Part shown: one piece after another, positions 27,970 through 36,064 of the stretch
Numbering within the stretch: the stretch's first letter is position 1
Layout: each line of letters opens with the position of its first letter
Assembly: GCA_004298675.1 (NCBI GenBank)
Contig: SCRI01000025.1
Coordinates: 1-64,000 of the forward strand
From: a bacterium
Lineage (GTDB): Bacteria; Vulcanimicrobiota; Vulcanimicrobiia; Vulcanimicrobiales; SCRA01
Direction of reading: 5' to 3'
Length of the DNA: 64,000 nucleotides
The notes under the pieces: generated by a model
Databases searched by the model: none
What the model was told of the DNA's origin: nothing
Seen by the model: only the letters and a program-made list of their open reading frames with translations
Program-made: the position numbers and the translations under genes

Positions 27970-28641
27970 TCAGTCCAGATGTGGGCCCCAGCCTTGGAAG
28001 ATGGACCGGCAGCGCTCCGCCGTCCGCGACAGTGAGAGCGTGGGGCGCGACTGATCGAATTGCGCGATCCATTGCTCCGCCAAACGGTCGATCTCGCGCA
28101 TCTGCGACTCCACTTCGCCGGCCGTGACGTCGCCGGCAACGACCGGGTATGCCGCCGCTGCATCAAAGAAAACGCGATTCACCCGTACCTGAGTACCGCA
28201 CAAGAGCTGCAGGGCATACGCCGCGGGCAGTAGCGCGCCTTGCGGGTCGTTGGATGTCCAAACATAGAGCGTGCGGCGTTCGCGCGAGAGCGCGTCGAGA
28301 CGTCCGTGCAGCACGTAGCGCCCTCCCGTCGACAGCACGCGTTCCAGCGCGAAGGGCTGACAAGCCAGCGTGTCGGATTCGTGGACGCCCTCGTCATGCG
28401 CCATCCAGCGCAGCATATTCAGAAGACGCGTGCGGGCGGCGGCGTCCTCGTCCGTGGAACGCTCCGGGTCGCGCTCCCACGCGCTTTCGAGCACCTGCTC
28501 GCCGGCTCGCATCCCGCCGGCTACGCAGGCACGCACGGCGGCGTCGAAGGTCTGGACGCGCGCCTCGCGCATGCGCGCCCCGCGCAGATGCGCGAAACTC
28601 TCAAGAGACGTGTACGGGATCTCGGTGATGTGTTCGATCAT
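27970..28641 (-). CDS. Putative PD-(D/E)XK nuclease-like protein, apparently degenerate
   Basis: A 223-residue soluble protein I cannot name securely. The middle reads RYVLHGRLDALSRERRTLYVWTSNDPQGALLPAAYALQLL, with the shape of RecB/AddB-family nucleases where GRIDR is followed by a D-x-K strand, a Thr/Ser and a glutamine helix. Here the aspartate of GRLD is kept, but the D-x-K pair is replaced by YVWTS, so catalysis is doubtful. The C-terminus contains CRSIFQGW with only one cysteine, not a Fe-S cluster. Start ATG at 28641 has GGGGGAG upstream. It converges on the tRNA gene. Confidence 0.55.
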   Translation of the reverse strand: MIEHITEIPYTSLESFAHLRGARMREARVQTFDAAVRACVAGGMRAGEQVLESAWERDPERSTDEDAAARTRLLNMLRWMAHDEGVHESDTLACQPFALERVLSTGGRYVLHGRLDALSRERRTLYVWTSNDPQGALLPAAYALQLLCGTQVRVNRVFFDAAAAYPVVAGDVTAGEVESQMREIDRLAEQWIAQFDQSRPTLSLSRTAERCRSIFQGWGPHLD

Positions 28642-28765
28642 GGCTCCCCCGCGACGTTCGTGCGCCCCGGTACCGCACGTAGACTTGTCTAGGAGAGATG
28701 ATAGCGAATCCCAATACGCGGCGCATCAGGGAAAGCACCGAATCTTCCTGCCCGAAATACCTAGG

Positions 28766-29533
28766 TTAGGCGAGAAGTGCCAGCATCTGATCGTGAACCA
28801 AGCCGTTGCTTGCCACGATCGCGGCGGCGCCCAACGCGTACGGCGAGCCGGCACCGTCGCTCACGTGCCCGCCGGCCTCGCGCACGATCAGGCTTCCAGC
28901 TGCAACATCCCATGGATGCAGCCCGTACTCCCAAAATCCGTCAAATGCGCCGCGTGCCACATAGCAGAGATCGAGTGCCGCCGCACCGACGCGGCGCACG
29001 GCGTGCGAGCGGTCGCTGAACGCCACGAAGTTCCCGAGATTGCGGCTCATGCCGGCAGGCCCGGGCTTGAAGCCGGTACACAACAGCGACTCCGAGAGTT
29101 GCGCCGTTTCGCTGACGTACAGCGGCGCGCCATTGCGTGTTGCACCGCCACCGCGCCTGGCGGCGTAGATCTCATCGAGCGTGGGATTATAGACCACCCC
29201 GGCCTCCATGACCCCATCACGCTCGTAGCCGATCGACACGCAGAAGAACGGAAAGCCATGCACGAAATTGGTGGTGCCGTCCAGAGGGTCGACGATCCAG
29301 CGCTCCGTACCCGTCCCCGGCGTGGCGCCGGTCTCCTCTCCATAAAACGCCGCCCCCGGCCGCGCGCCCAGCAGCCGCGCCCGCAGCAGCGCCTCGCTCG
29401 CGCGGTCGGCCTGCGTCACGAGGTCCGCGCGCGAGCTCTTGTGACCTAAGTCGAGAGGGCCACCCAGGTAGCCCAAGAGAACGTCCCCCGCGGCGCGCGC
29501 CGCTTCGATAGCCAACTCCAGAACGTCGTTCAC
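28766..29533 (-). CDS. Inositol monophosphatase family protein
   Basis: A 255-residue Mg-dependent phosphatase of the IMPase/SuhB/CysQ/HisN superfamily. All metal motifs are present: GEETG near 67-71, WIVDPLDGTTNFVHG near 79-93, and HPWDVAAGSLIVREAGG near the C-terminus. Such enzymes dephosphorylate myo-inositol-1-phosphate, histidinol phosphate or 3'-phosphoadenosine phosphates; the sequence alone does not decide. The start is GTG at 29533 with a weak ribosome site. It is divergent from the DUF4149 gene, 45 bases away. Confidence 0.92.
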   Translation of the reverse strand: MNDVLELAIEAARAAGDVLLGYLGGPLDLGHKSSRADLVTQADRASEALLRARLLGARPGAAFYGEETGATPGTGTERWIVDPLDGTTNFVHGFPFFCVSIGYERDGVMEAGVVYNPTLDEIYAARRGGGATRNGAPLYVSETAQLSESLLCTGFKPGPAGMSRNLGNFVAFSDRSHAVRRVGAAALDLCYVARGAFDGFWEYGLHPWDVAAGSLIVREAGGHVSDGAGSPYALGAAAIVASNGLVHDQMLALLA

Positions 29534-29578
29534 AGCGGGCCGCCTTACCAGCCGCCTTCCGGAGGTTCCTCCTCAACG

Positions 29579-30103
29579 ATGGCCGGGATTCCCATTCGAA
29601 AGCGTGGCGCGCCGCTGGAGATGTCTCCCGGACGACGGATCGCCGTCTTGGTGTTGGAGACGTTTCTCTACATCGTCTGGCTGGGCTCTCTGGCCGGCGT
29701 CGCCCTCATCGCCGCGCCGGCGGCGTTTGCCCACGCACCAGCCGAAGTTGCCGGGGCGATCGTGGGCGCCTCGCTACGCGCGTTGACGGTGGTGGCGTGG
29801 ATCTGCGGTGGGCTCACGCTCGTCATCTGGCTGGCGCGCATCCGGCGCGAGGGACGCATGGCGCTCCTGGGCGCGCTGCTGGTCGCGGCCACCGACTACG
29901 CCCAGTGGAGCATCGCGCCGCGCATGGACGCCATCGTTGAAGCCGTGCATGGCCCGCTCGCCTCGCTCCCGCAGGACGACGTCCGCCGCACCACCTTCGA
30001 CGCTCTGCACCGCCGCAGCACGGGGATTTACGGTGCGGTGCTCGTGTTTGGCTTCGCGGCCGCCGCACTCGCGGCGGCACGCCGGCCGGCCGACCGCCGT
30101 TGA
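29579..30103 (+). CDS. DUF4149-like four-helix membrane protein
   Basis: A 174-residue integral membrane protein with four hydrophobic segments (about 20-45, 58-85, 95-112 and 150-168). The sequence LETFLYIVWLGSLAGVALIAAPAAF at the first helix and DYAQWSIAPRMDAI before a TFDALHRRSTGIYG loop resemble DUF4149/TMEM205 proteins. No enzymatic motif is visible and the function is not known. The stop codon is inside the -35 box of the next promoter, so the downstream operon starts independently. Confidence 0.7.
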   Translation: MAGIPIRKRGAPLEMSPGRRIAVLVLETFLYIVWLGSLAGVALIAAPAAFAHAPAEVAGAIVGASLRALTVVAWICGGLTLVIWLARIRREGRMALLGALLVAATDYAQWSIAPRMDAIVEAVHGPLASLPQDDVRRTTFDALHRRSTGIYGAVLVFGFAAAALAAARRPADRR

Positions 30104-30129
30104 CTTCTCCGCAAGTCACCGGCTAGAAT
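30100..30129 (+). promoter_or_regulatory. Promoter of the MgtE_N/NRAMP operon
   Basis: TTGACT at 30100-30105 and TAGAAT at 30124-30129 are separated by 18 bases. Transcription would start near 30136, about 140 bases before the first open frame. Confidence 0.55.
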
Positions 30130-30135
30130 GGTGTG

Positions 30136-30278
30136 GCTCATTTTCGGCGCGCAAACGCGCCCAGCGAAGGGAGGTGACGTGCTCTCGATGACCAGCGACG
30201 GCTCAAGTAGATGCTCCTGCTTCTACGAACCCGCGATTGCGGATGACCCTCTACCGACGATTCCGGAGGTGTACTCCC
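30136..30278 (+). promoter_or_regulatory. Long 5' leader of the MgtE_N/NRAMP operon
   Basis: About 140 bases without a large gene. It holds GCGCGCAAACGCGC (near 30148-30161), which folds into a short stem, GGGAGGTGACGTGCTC (near 30169-30185), and CCGCGATTGCGG (near 30231-30242), another short stem, before the ribosome site GGAGGTG. Leaders of Mg or Mn transporter genes often carry metal riboswitches. The AGGTGA core recalls the start of the M-box, but the remaining conserved blocks could not be aligned by eye. Confidence 0.35.
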
Positions 30279-30458
30279 ATGACAGCGATGTTCGGGCTCC
30301 TGCGCCGCTGGGTTGCGAGGCGCGCCGACCTGTCCTTTTCGCAACCGGTCGATGCAGCGGCGTTGCGCTGCGTCTGTTCGCGCTTCCATAGCCTGTATCT
30401 CCGCCCCGGATACCGCGAGCTTGTCCGCCCCGCACGGGACAAGGCGGAGCGGCCATGA
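30279..30458 (+). CDS. 59-residue ORF upstream of the MgtE_N gene
   Basis: A small basic protein, MTAMFGLLRRWVARRADLSF at its start, with Cys pair RCVC in the middle and a charged tail. It has a strong ribosome site GGAGGTG about nine bases before ATG 30279, and its stop overlaps the ATG of the next gene (ATGA at 30455-30458), so the two are translationally coupled. No family is recognised. It could be a small regulator of the transporter or a leader peptide. Confidence 0.55.
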   Translation: MTAMFGLLRRWVARRADLSFSQPVDAAALRCVCSRFHSLYLRPGYRELVRPARDKAERP

Positions 30459-31774
30459 GCTTCACCGCGGGCTTTCTCTCCGAACTCATCGGACGCGAGG
30501 TGACGTACGCGGAGGGAACGCGCGAAGTAGCGGTGGGCCGGGTGGCCGATTTTCTGGTGAACGCGCCGCAGCAGGCCTTCCCGCCGATTGACGGCGTCGT
30601 CATCAAGACGGGCGGAAAGAACGATCTCTACGCCCCCTTCAGCACCGTTATCGAGATCGGCACGCGCGGCCCGGTACGGTTAGGCACCAAGCCGGAGCTC
30701 GCTCCCTTCGCTCACGAAGACGCGCTCTATCTCGTCGCCGATCTCTTCGATCGCCAAATCGTCGATACCAATGGGCGCAAAGTGGTGCGCATCAACGATC
30801 TCGAAGTAGCCAACGTCAACGGCGTGCTGCGCGTCGTCGCCGCCGACGTCGGGCTGGCTGGGCTGCTGCGCCGGCTGGGGCTGCGCTCGTTCGCGCGCCG
30901 CTTCCTGCCGAAGGTGCACGAGAACATCCCACGTGCTTTGATCGCCTGGGATGCCGTGGCGCCGATTCAAGACGTCAGTCCAGACCGCGTCCGCCTCAAA
31001 GTCGAGAAGAGCCGTCTGGCGAAACTCCATCCCTCCGATCTGGCGGAGATTATCTCCGATCTCTCCGCCGCCGACCAAACGCGCGTCATCAAATCTCTAG
31101 ACGACGAGACCGCCGCCGACGCGTTCGAGCACCTGGACATCGAGACGCAACAGACGATCCTGGAGGACTTGGGAACCGAGCGCGCCGCGGACATCGTGGA
31201 GGAGATGGATGCCGACGACGCCGCCGACCTGCTGCACGAGTTGGACGAGGAGCGCCGTCAGGAACTGCTGGCGGAGATGGAGCCGGAAACGGCCGGCGAG
31301 CTGCGGGAACTGGCCACGTACGACCCCGACACCGCGGCCGGGTTGATGACCAAGAACTACCTCTGGATCTATCCGCATCGCACCGCGGCAGCAACGATGG
31401 ACAAGCTGCGCGAGATGTCGCCCGAGACGGACTTCATCTACTATCTGTTCGTCACGGATCAGAGCCGGCGGCTGCTCGGAGTGCTCTCGCTGCGTCAGTT
31501 GATCCTGGCCCAGCCGCAGTCAACCATCGAGTCGATCATGGAGACCGACGTCGTCACCGTACACCCGCAGCAGACCGCCGAGGACGTCGCCCGCACGATC
31601 GCACGCTACGATTTGCTAACGGTTCCGGTGGTGGACGACGACGGCATCATGGTGGGCATCATTACCGTCGACGACGCCATCGATGCCATCCTGCCGGAGA
31701 AGATCCGCAAACAGATCCCCCGGTTCACCGCGCGCCATCACCACGCGGCCGCCGACATTCACGTTCTTTCGTAG
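30455..31774 (+). CDS. PRC-barrel, MgtE_N and CBS domain protein (no membrane domain)
   Basis: A 439-residue soluble protein. Residues about 1-90 look like a PRC-barrel (SELIGREVTYAEGTREVAVG), a second barrel-like part follows, about 175-290 is an MgtE N-terminal helical superhelix (LHPSDLAEIISDLSAADQTR, EEMDADDAADLLHELDEE), and about 315-435 is a CBS pair ending in LLTVPVVDDDGIMVGIITVDDAID. This is the cytoplasmic Mg-sensing part of MgtE without its channel. It sits 12 bases before an NRAMP-related transporter, so it probably gates that transporter in response to Mg or ATP. The histidine-rich ARHHHAAADIH tail may bind metal. Confidence 0.88.
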   Translation: MSFTAGFLSELIGREVTYAEGTREVAVGRVADFLVNAPQQAFPPIDGVVIKTGGKNDLYAPFSTVIEIGTRGPVRLGTKPELAPFAHEDALYLVADLFDRQIVDTNGRKVVRINDLEVANVNGVLRVVAADVGLAGLLRRLGLRSFARRFLPKVHENIPRALIAWDAVAPIQDVSPDRVRLKVEKSRLAKLHPSDLAEIISDLSAADQTRVIKSLDDETAADAFEHLDIETQQTILEDLGTERAADIVEEMDADDAADLLHELDEERRQELLAEMEPETAGELRELATYDPDTAAGLMTKNYLWIYPHRTAAATMDKLREMSPETDFIYYLFVTDQSRRLLGVLSLRQLILAQPQSTIESIMETDVVTVHPQQTAEDVARTIARYDLLTVPVVDDDGIMVGIITVDDAIDAILPEKIRKQIPRFTARHHHAAADIHVLS

Positions 31775-31786
31775 ACCGGAGACCAC

Positions 31787-33127
31787 ATGAACCCGCCCGA
31801 CGCGATCGAAGCCCGTCCGACCGCCACGGCCTCTGCCGCCGCGCGCCGTCCCGCGCGCTGGCGCTCGCTGCTGATGTTTCTGTCGGTGGTGGGGCCGGGA
31901 CTGATTACCGCCAACGCAGACAACGACGTAGGCGGTATCACGACGTATTCGCTAGCCGGAGCGCAGTTCGGCTACGAGCTGCTCTGGCTGCTGATCCCGG
32001 TCACGGTAGCGCTGGTGGTGACGCAGGAGATGTGCGCGCGCATGGGCGCGGTCACCGGCAAGGGCTTGGCCGATCTCATCCGTGAGAACTTCGGCGTCAA
32101 GGTGACGTTCTGGGTGCTGGTCACGTTCGTGCTGTGCGACCTCGGCAACACCGCGGCGGAGTTCGCCGGCATCGCCTCCGCCGCGCCGATCCTGCACTCC
32201 TACATGCCAATCTTCAACAAGTACTGGTTGACCATCGCGGGCGCGGCCTTCGTCTTCTTCGTGGTGACGCGCGGCTCGTATCGCGTCGTCGAGAAGATCT
32301 TCCTGGTCTTCTGCACGGTCTACCTAGCATACATCGTCAGCGGCATCCTGGTTCACCCGCAGTGGCACGAAGTGGCCCGCGCCATGATTGCCCCCCATTT
32401 CACGGCCTCGAGCGCTTACATGCTGATGGCGATCGGCGTCATCGGCACGACGATCTCGCCGTGGATGCAGTTCTACATTCAGTCGGCGATCGTCGAGAAG
32501 GGCGTAAAGATCAAGGAGTACCCATACTCCCGCATCGATGTCGTCAGCGGTGCCTTCTTCACGGACATCGTGGCCTTCTTCATCATCGTCGCCTGCGCCG
32601 CCACCATCTTCGTCTTCAATGCGCACGCTCCGCACGGCCATCAGATCATCATCAACGACGCCGGCGACGCCGCCGCGGCACTGGCGCCGCTGGCGGGCAA
32701 GTACGCCTCCCTGCTCTTCGCGGTCGGCCTGCTCAACGCGGCACTCTTCACGGCGTCGATCCTTCCGCTTTCGACGGCCTACTACGTGTGCGAAGCCTTC
32801 GGCTTCGAGTCGGGCGTGGAGCGCCGCTTTCGCGAAGCCCCCGTCTTCTACTCGCTCTACCTGGGCTTGATCGTCATCGGCGCCGGCCTCGTGCTGATCC
32901 CCGGCGCGCCGCTGCTGCAGATCATCTTCTACTCGCAGGTCCTCAACGGGGCGCTGCTCCCGGTGATCCTGATCCTCATGCTGCTGCTCATCAACAACCG
33001 GCGCCTCATGGGGACGTACGTCAACGGCCGCCTGCTCAACACCATCGCCTGGGCCACCGTGGTGATCGTGGGCGTGCTGACCGTGGTCTCGACCATCCAA
33101 CTGATCTTTCCGCAGTTGGGGAGTTAG
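31787..33127 (+). CDS. NRAMP-related divalent metal (probably Mg) transporter
   Basis: A 446-residue protein with 11 to 12 hydrophobic helices and the NRAMP fold. In classic NRAMP the metal is held by DPGN in helix 1 and by the Met of MPH in helix 6. Here helix 1 reads ADNDVGG (Asp47 kept, Asn replaced by Gly50) and helix 6 reads IGTTISPWMQFYIQS (Ser224-Pro225-Trp226, no Met). Loss of this methionine is the hallmark of NRAMP-related magnesium transporters. The preceding MgtE_N/CBS gene supports Mg rather than Fe or Mn. Substrate is inferred, not shown. Confidence 0.85.
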   Translation: MNPPDAIEARPTATASAAARRPARWRSLLMFLSVVGPGLITANADNDVGGITTYSLAGAQFGYELLWLLIPVTVALVVTQEMCARMGAVTGKGLADLIRENFGVKVTFWVLVTFVLCDLGNTAAEFAGIASAAPILHSYMPIFNKYWLTIAGAAFVFFVVTRGSYRVVEKIFLVFCTVYLAYIVSGILVHPQWHEVARAMIAPHFTASSAYMLMAIGVIGTTISPWMQFYIQSAIVEKGVKIKEYPYSRIDVVSGAFFTDIVAFFIIVACAATIFVFNAHAPHGHQIIINDAGDAAAALAPLAGKYASLLFAVGLLNAALFTASILPLSTAYYVCEAFGFESGVERRFREAPVFYSLYLGLIVIGAGLVLIPGAPLLQIIFYSQVLNGALLPVILILMLLLINNRRLMGTYVNGRLLNTIAWATVVIVGVLTVVSTIQLIFPQLGS

Positions 33128-33133
33128 CCGATC

Positions 33134-33463
33134 CTAGACGCCTCCGGTCATGCTAGCTTGACCGAGGTGGAACGTAAGGGCGGCGCAGGCCGCGCCCAAC
33201 GCGACGAGCAGCGTCGGAACGGGGCCACCGGTGCGCTTCGCGGCAATCGCGCCGGCTTGAATCAGCAGGGCCGCCGCCAGCCAGAGCGCGGGGTGCAGCC
33301 AGTGCACGCGCCCACCAGCGGCCATTAGCCACACCCCCAACAGCAGTTGAACGGCCAGCGCCCACAGCGCCACACGCCGCCCCAGCGGCTGCCAGATAGC
33401 CCACAGCACGGCGACGATGACCACGAAGGCCCAGACGTAGTGGAGCGCGAGCGGCGTCTGCAT
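33134..33463 (-). CDS. Small membrane protein of unknown function
   Basis: A 109-residue protein almost entirely hydrophobic, with about four helices (YVWAFVVIVAVLWAIW, VALWALAVQLLLGVWLMA, ALWLAAALLIQAGAIAA and a last one ending in LGQASMTGGV). A histidine lies near the second and third helix and near the end. It resembles small cytochrome-b-like or DUF420-type membrane proteins only in general shape; no family is assigned. It converges on the NRAMP gene and is divergent from the PucR gene. Confidence 0.6.
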   Translation of the reverse strand: MQTPLALHYVWAFVVIVAVLWAIWQPLGRRVALWALAVQLLLGVWLMAAGGRVHWLHPALWLAAALLIQAGAIAAKRTGGPVPTLLVALGAACAALTFHLGQASMTGGV

Positions 33464-33523
33464 GGCGGAGCCTTCGACGTTTGGCCGAAGGAACGCCTTG
33501 CCGTCCTGCCTGAAGTAAAAGCA

Positions 33524-34720
33524 ATGACCACCGACGAGTTGCTCGCGTTTGCCGAGAGCCTAGCGCGGATCTCGGCCGCCGGCGGCGGTCCCAGAGCCTA
33601 CGCCTCCCACTTGGCCGCGCGTTGCGGCGGCGCGGTGTTGGTGGAAGACGCGGAGTGGCATCATCTTGCCCTAGCGGGTTCCGGAGACCGCAGCGTACCC
33701 GCCTCGGCGCGCGAGCTCGTGCGCCAGGCCAAGCACCGTGACGGCGATCTGATCCACTTGAACCTCGCCGACGGCAGCCGGGGCCTGGCATATCCGATGA
33801 GTGCCGGCGACTCTGAGGTGGGCTGGCTGGTCGTGCTGGCGCAAGACAGCACCATGCCCGCCGATCTGGCACCCTTAGTCCGTCTCACCGCGTCGTCGAT
33901 CGCGGTCGACCTCGTGCGCGAGGCCGGGGGCGTCAAGGGGCGCCGGCGCTCGTTCTGGGACCGGCTCTTGAGCGGCACCTACGACGATGCCGCGGCCGTC
34001 CGCGACGACGCGGCGGCGCGCGGGATCACGATCGCACCCTCGTACGTCGCCGTGGCCGTGGAGGCCGAGGGCCTCGACGAGAGCATGGCCGCGCGTCAAC
34101 TCTCCGACGTCCGCAAGCTCTGCTTGGCACACCTGCACCATCAGAGCGCGGAGACGGTCACGATCGACCGCGCCGCCGGCTTCATCTTCCTGGTGCCCTC
34201 GCCGCTGCCGATCGACGCCCAGAACATTGCGCTGGCTGCCTCCATGCTCCCCAAGCACGCGGGTAAGGCCAAACTCGACGCAGCCCTGGTGGGCGGCGTG
34301 GGTACGCGTGCCGACGACATCCTCGAGACGGCGCGCAGCGTCAACGAGGCGCGCGAGGCCCTGGTCATCGTGCGCCGCCTCTTCGGCGTAGGGCGCGTGG
34401 GCGCGTGGGAGGATCTTGGACTCTATCCGCTGCTCCATCGCGGCGCCAGCCGTGACGAGCTGCAGCGCTTCGCGGAGCGTACGCTCGAGCCGCTGCGGGC
34501 CTACGACGAGAAGAACCACACCGAGTTACTACGGACGCTTGCACTGTACTTCACCGTACGCCAAAACGTGAAGACGGCCTCGGAGAAGCTCAACGTCCAT
34601 CGCCATACCGTTTTCTACCGGTTGCGGCAGATTGCCGAGATCTGCAACCGTGATCTCGACAGCGCCCACGACCAATTGGCCCTGCGCGCAGCGCTGGCCA
34701 TCGACACGCTCCTGACCTAA
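33524..34720 (+). CDS. PucR/CdaR-type transcriptional regulator
   Basis: A 398-residue regulator. An N-terminal GAF-like region (about 15-125) precedes a GGDEF-like PucR middle domain and a C-terminal HTH_30 domain, LYFTVRQNVKTASEKLNVHRHTVFYRLRQI, which is the family signature. Start ATG at 33524; the frame is open to 33347 but that lies over the opposite membrane-protein gene. PucR regulators control nitrogen or purine or sugar-acid genes. The gene is followed 21 bases later by glutamine synthetase, so it may control that gene. Confidence 0.88.
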   Translation: MTTDELLAFAESLARISAAGGGPRAYASHLAARCGGAVLVEDAEWHHLALAGSGDRSVPASARELVRQAKHRDGDLIHLNLADGSRGLAYPMSAGDSEVGWLVVLAQDSTMPADLAPLVRLTASSIAVDLVREAGGVKGRRRSFWDRLLSGTYDDAAAVRDDAAARGITIAPSYVAVAVEAEGLDESMAARQLSDVRKLCLAHLHHQSAETVTIDRAAGFIFLVPSPLPIDAQNIALAASMLPKHAGKAKLDAALVGGVGTRADDILETARSVNEAREALVIVRRLFGVGRVGAWEDLGLYPLLHRGASRDELQRFAERTLEPLRAYDEKNHTELLRTLALYFTVRQNVKTASEKLNVHRHTVFYRLRQIAEICNRDLDSAHDQLALRAALAIDTLLT

Positions 34721-34741
34721 AGAGCCGCCAAGTAGGACGAC

Positions 34742-36064
34742 ATGAACAAAAGAGATCTCACGCGCTTGATCAAGGAGAGCGGCGTCCGTTTCCTCCGGAT
34801 GCAGTTCGTCGACATCTTCGGCATCACCAAGAACGTGGTCATCCCGGCCGGCGAACTGGAGCGCGCGCTCGACGGCCGCGTCACCTTCGACGGCGGCAGT
34901 ATCGCCGGCTTCGCGCGCTCGGAGGAGGTCGACATGATGCTCAAGCCCGACCTCAACACGTTCGCGATCTATCCCTGGACAACCGAACAGGAGACCGAGG
35001 CACGACTCATCTGCGACATCGTGCAGTCGGACGGCGAACCTTTCGAAGGCTGTCCGCGCACGACGCTCAAGCGCGCCGTAGCGCAGGTACACGAGATGGG
35101 GTTCACGCTGGGCAGCTGCGTGGAGGCGGAGTTCTACGTGTTCCAGCGCGACGAGCAGGGCAATCCGGTCATGAACCCTTCCGAGCGCGGCTCCTACTTC
35201 GACTTCTCGCCCTCCGACGTCGGCGAACACGCGCGCCGGCACATGGTGGCGACGCTCGAGACGATGGGCTTTCACATCGCCTCTGCCCACCACGAGCACG
35301 GCCCCGGCCAGCACGAGATCGACTTCAAGAGCGCCGATGCCCTCACCACCGCCGACAACGTCGTCACGCTGCGCAACGTCGTGCGCCATCTCGCGCTCGA
35401 ACGCGATCTGCATGCCACGTTCATGGCCAAGCCGCTAGGTGACGGCGCCGGCAGCGCGCTGCATATCGAAATCGTCCTGCGCGAGGGCGAACGCAACGCC
35501 TTTGCCGACGACAGCGGCGAGCGCGGCCTCTCGCCGACGGCGCTCTACTTCATCGGTGGACTGCTCGCTCACGCCCCCGCCATTACCGCGATCGCCAACC
35601 CCACCGTCAACTCCTACAAGCGCTTGGTGCCGTTCTGGGATGCACCCATCCTCACGGTTTGGAGCGAGCGTAGCGCCAACAGCATGGTGCGCATCCCCTC
35701 CGAGCGCGGCGACGACACGCGCATCGAGCTGCGCAGCCCCGACGCATCATGCAATCCGTACCTGACGCTGGCCGTGATCCTGGCTGCCGGCATGGACGGG
35801 ATTCGCAATGAGCTGCTGCCGGGGCAGCCGCTCGCCGGCAGCACCTACGAGCTCAGCGAGCGCATGCGCGCCGAACGCGGCATCCGCGAGCTGCCGCACT
35901 CGCTACGCGAGGCGTTGGCCGAGCTGGACCGCGACCCGGTCATCCGCGGAGCGTTGGGAGACCACATCTACCACGCCTTCCGCGAAGCCAAGGCCGCCGA
36001 GTACGAGCGCTACCGCCGTGCCGTGCATCCCTGGGAGCTGGACGAATACCTTACCCTGCACTAG
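34742..36064 (+). CDS. glnA: Glutamine synthetase type I (GSI-alpha size)
   Basis: Makes glutamine from glutamate, ammonia and ATP; dodecameric cytoplasmic enzyme. The 440-residue length, without the adenylylation-site region, fits the GSI-alpha class. Visible are FDGGSIAGFARSEEVDMML, CVEAEFYVF and HHEHGPGQHEIDF (metal-binding glutamates), NPTVNSYKRLVPFWDAP, SERSANSMVRIP and ELRSPDASCNPYL. The typical RSD/RxP region around SERSANSMVRIP is slightly unusual. It begins 21 bases after the PucR-type regulator, in the same direction. Confidence 0.94.
   Translation: MNKRDLTRLIKESGVRFLRMQFVDIFGITKNVVIPAGELERALDGRVTFDGGSIAGFARSEEVDMMLKPDLNTFAIYPWTTEQETEARLICDIVQSDGEPFEGCPRTTLKRAVAQVHEMGFTLGSCVEAEFYVFQRDEQGNPVMNPSERGSYFDFSPSDVGEHARRHMVATLETMGFHIASAHHEHGPGQHEIDFKSADALTTADNVVTLRNVVRHLALERDLHATFMAKPLGDGAGSALHIEIVLREGERNAFADDSGERGLSPTALYFIGGLLAHAPAITAIANPTVNSYKRLVPFWDAPILTVWSERSANSMVRIPSERGDDTRIELRSPDASCNPYLTLAVILAAGMDGIRNELLPGQPLAGSTYELSERMRAERGIRELPHSLREALAELDRDPVIRGALGDHIYHAFREAKAAEYERYRRAVHPWELDEYLTLH

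Noticed and set aside
30136-30278. M-box magnesium riboswitch before the MgtE_N/NRAMP genes
   Set aside because: Only a short AGGTGA core resembles the consensus; the following conserved blocks are missing or unrecognisable by eye.
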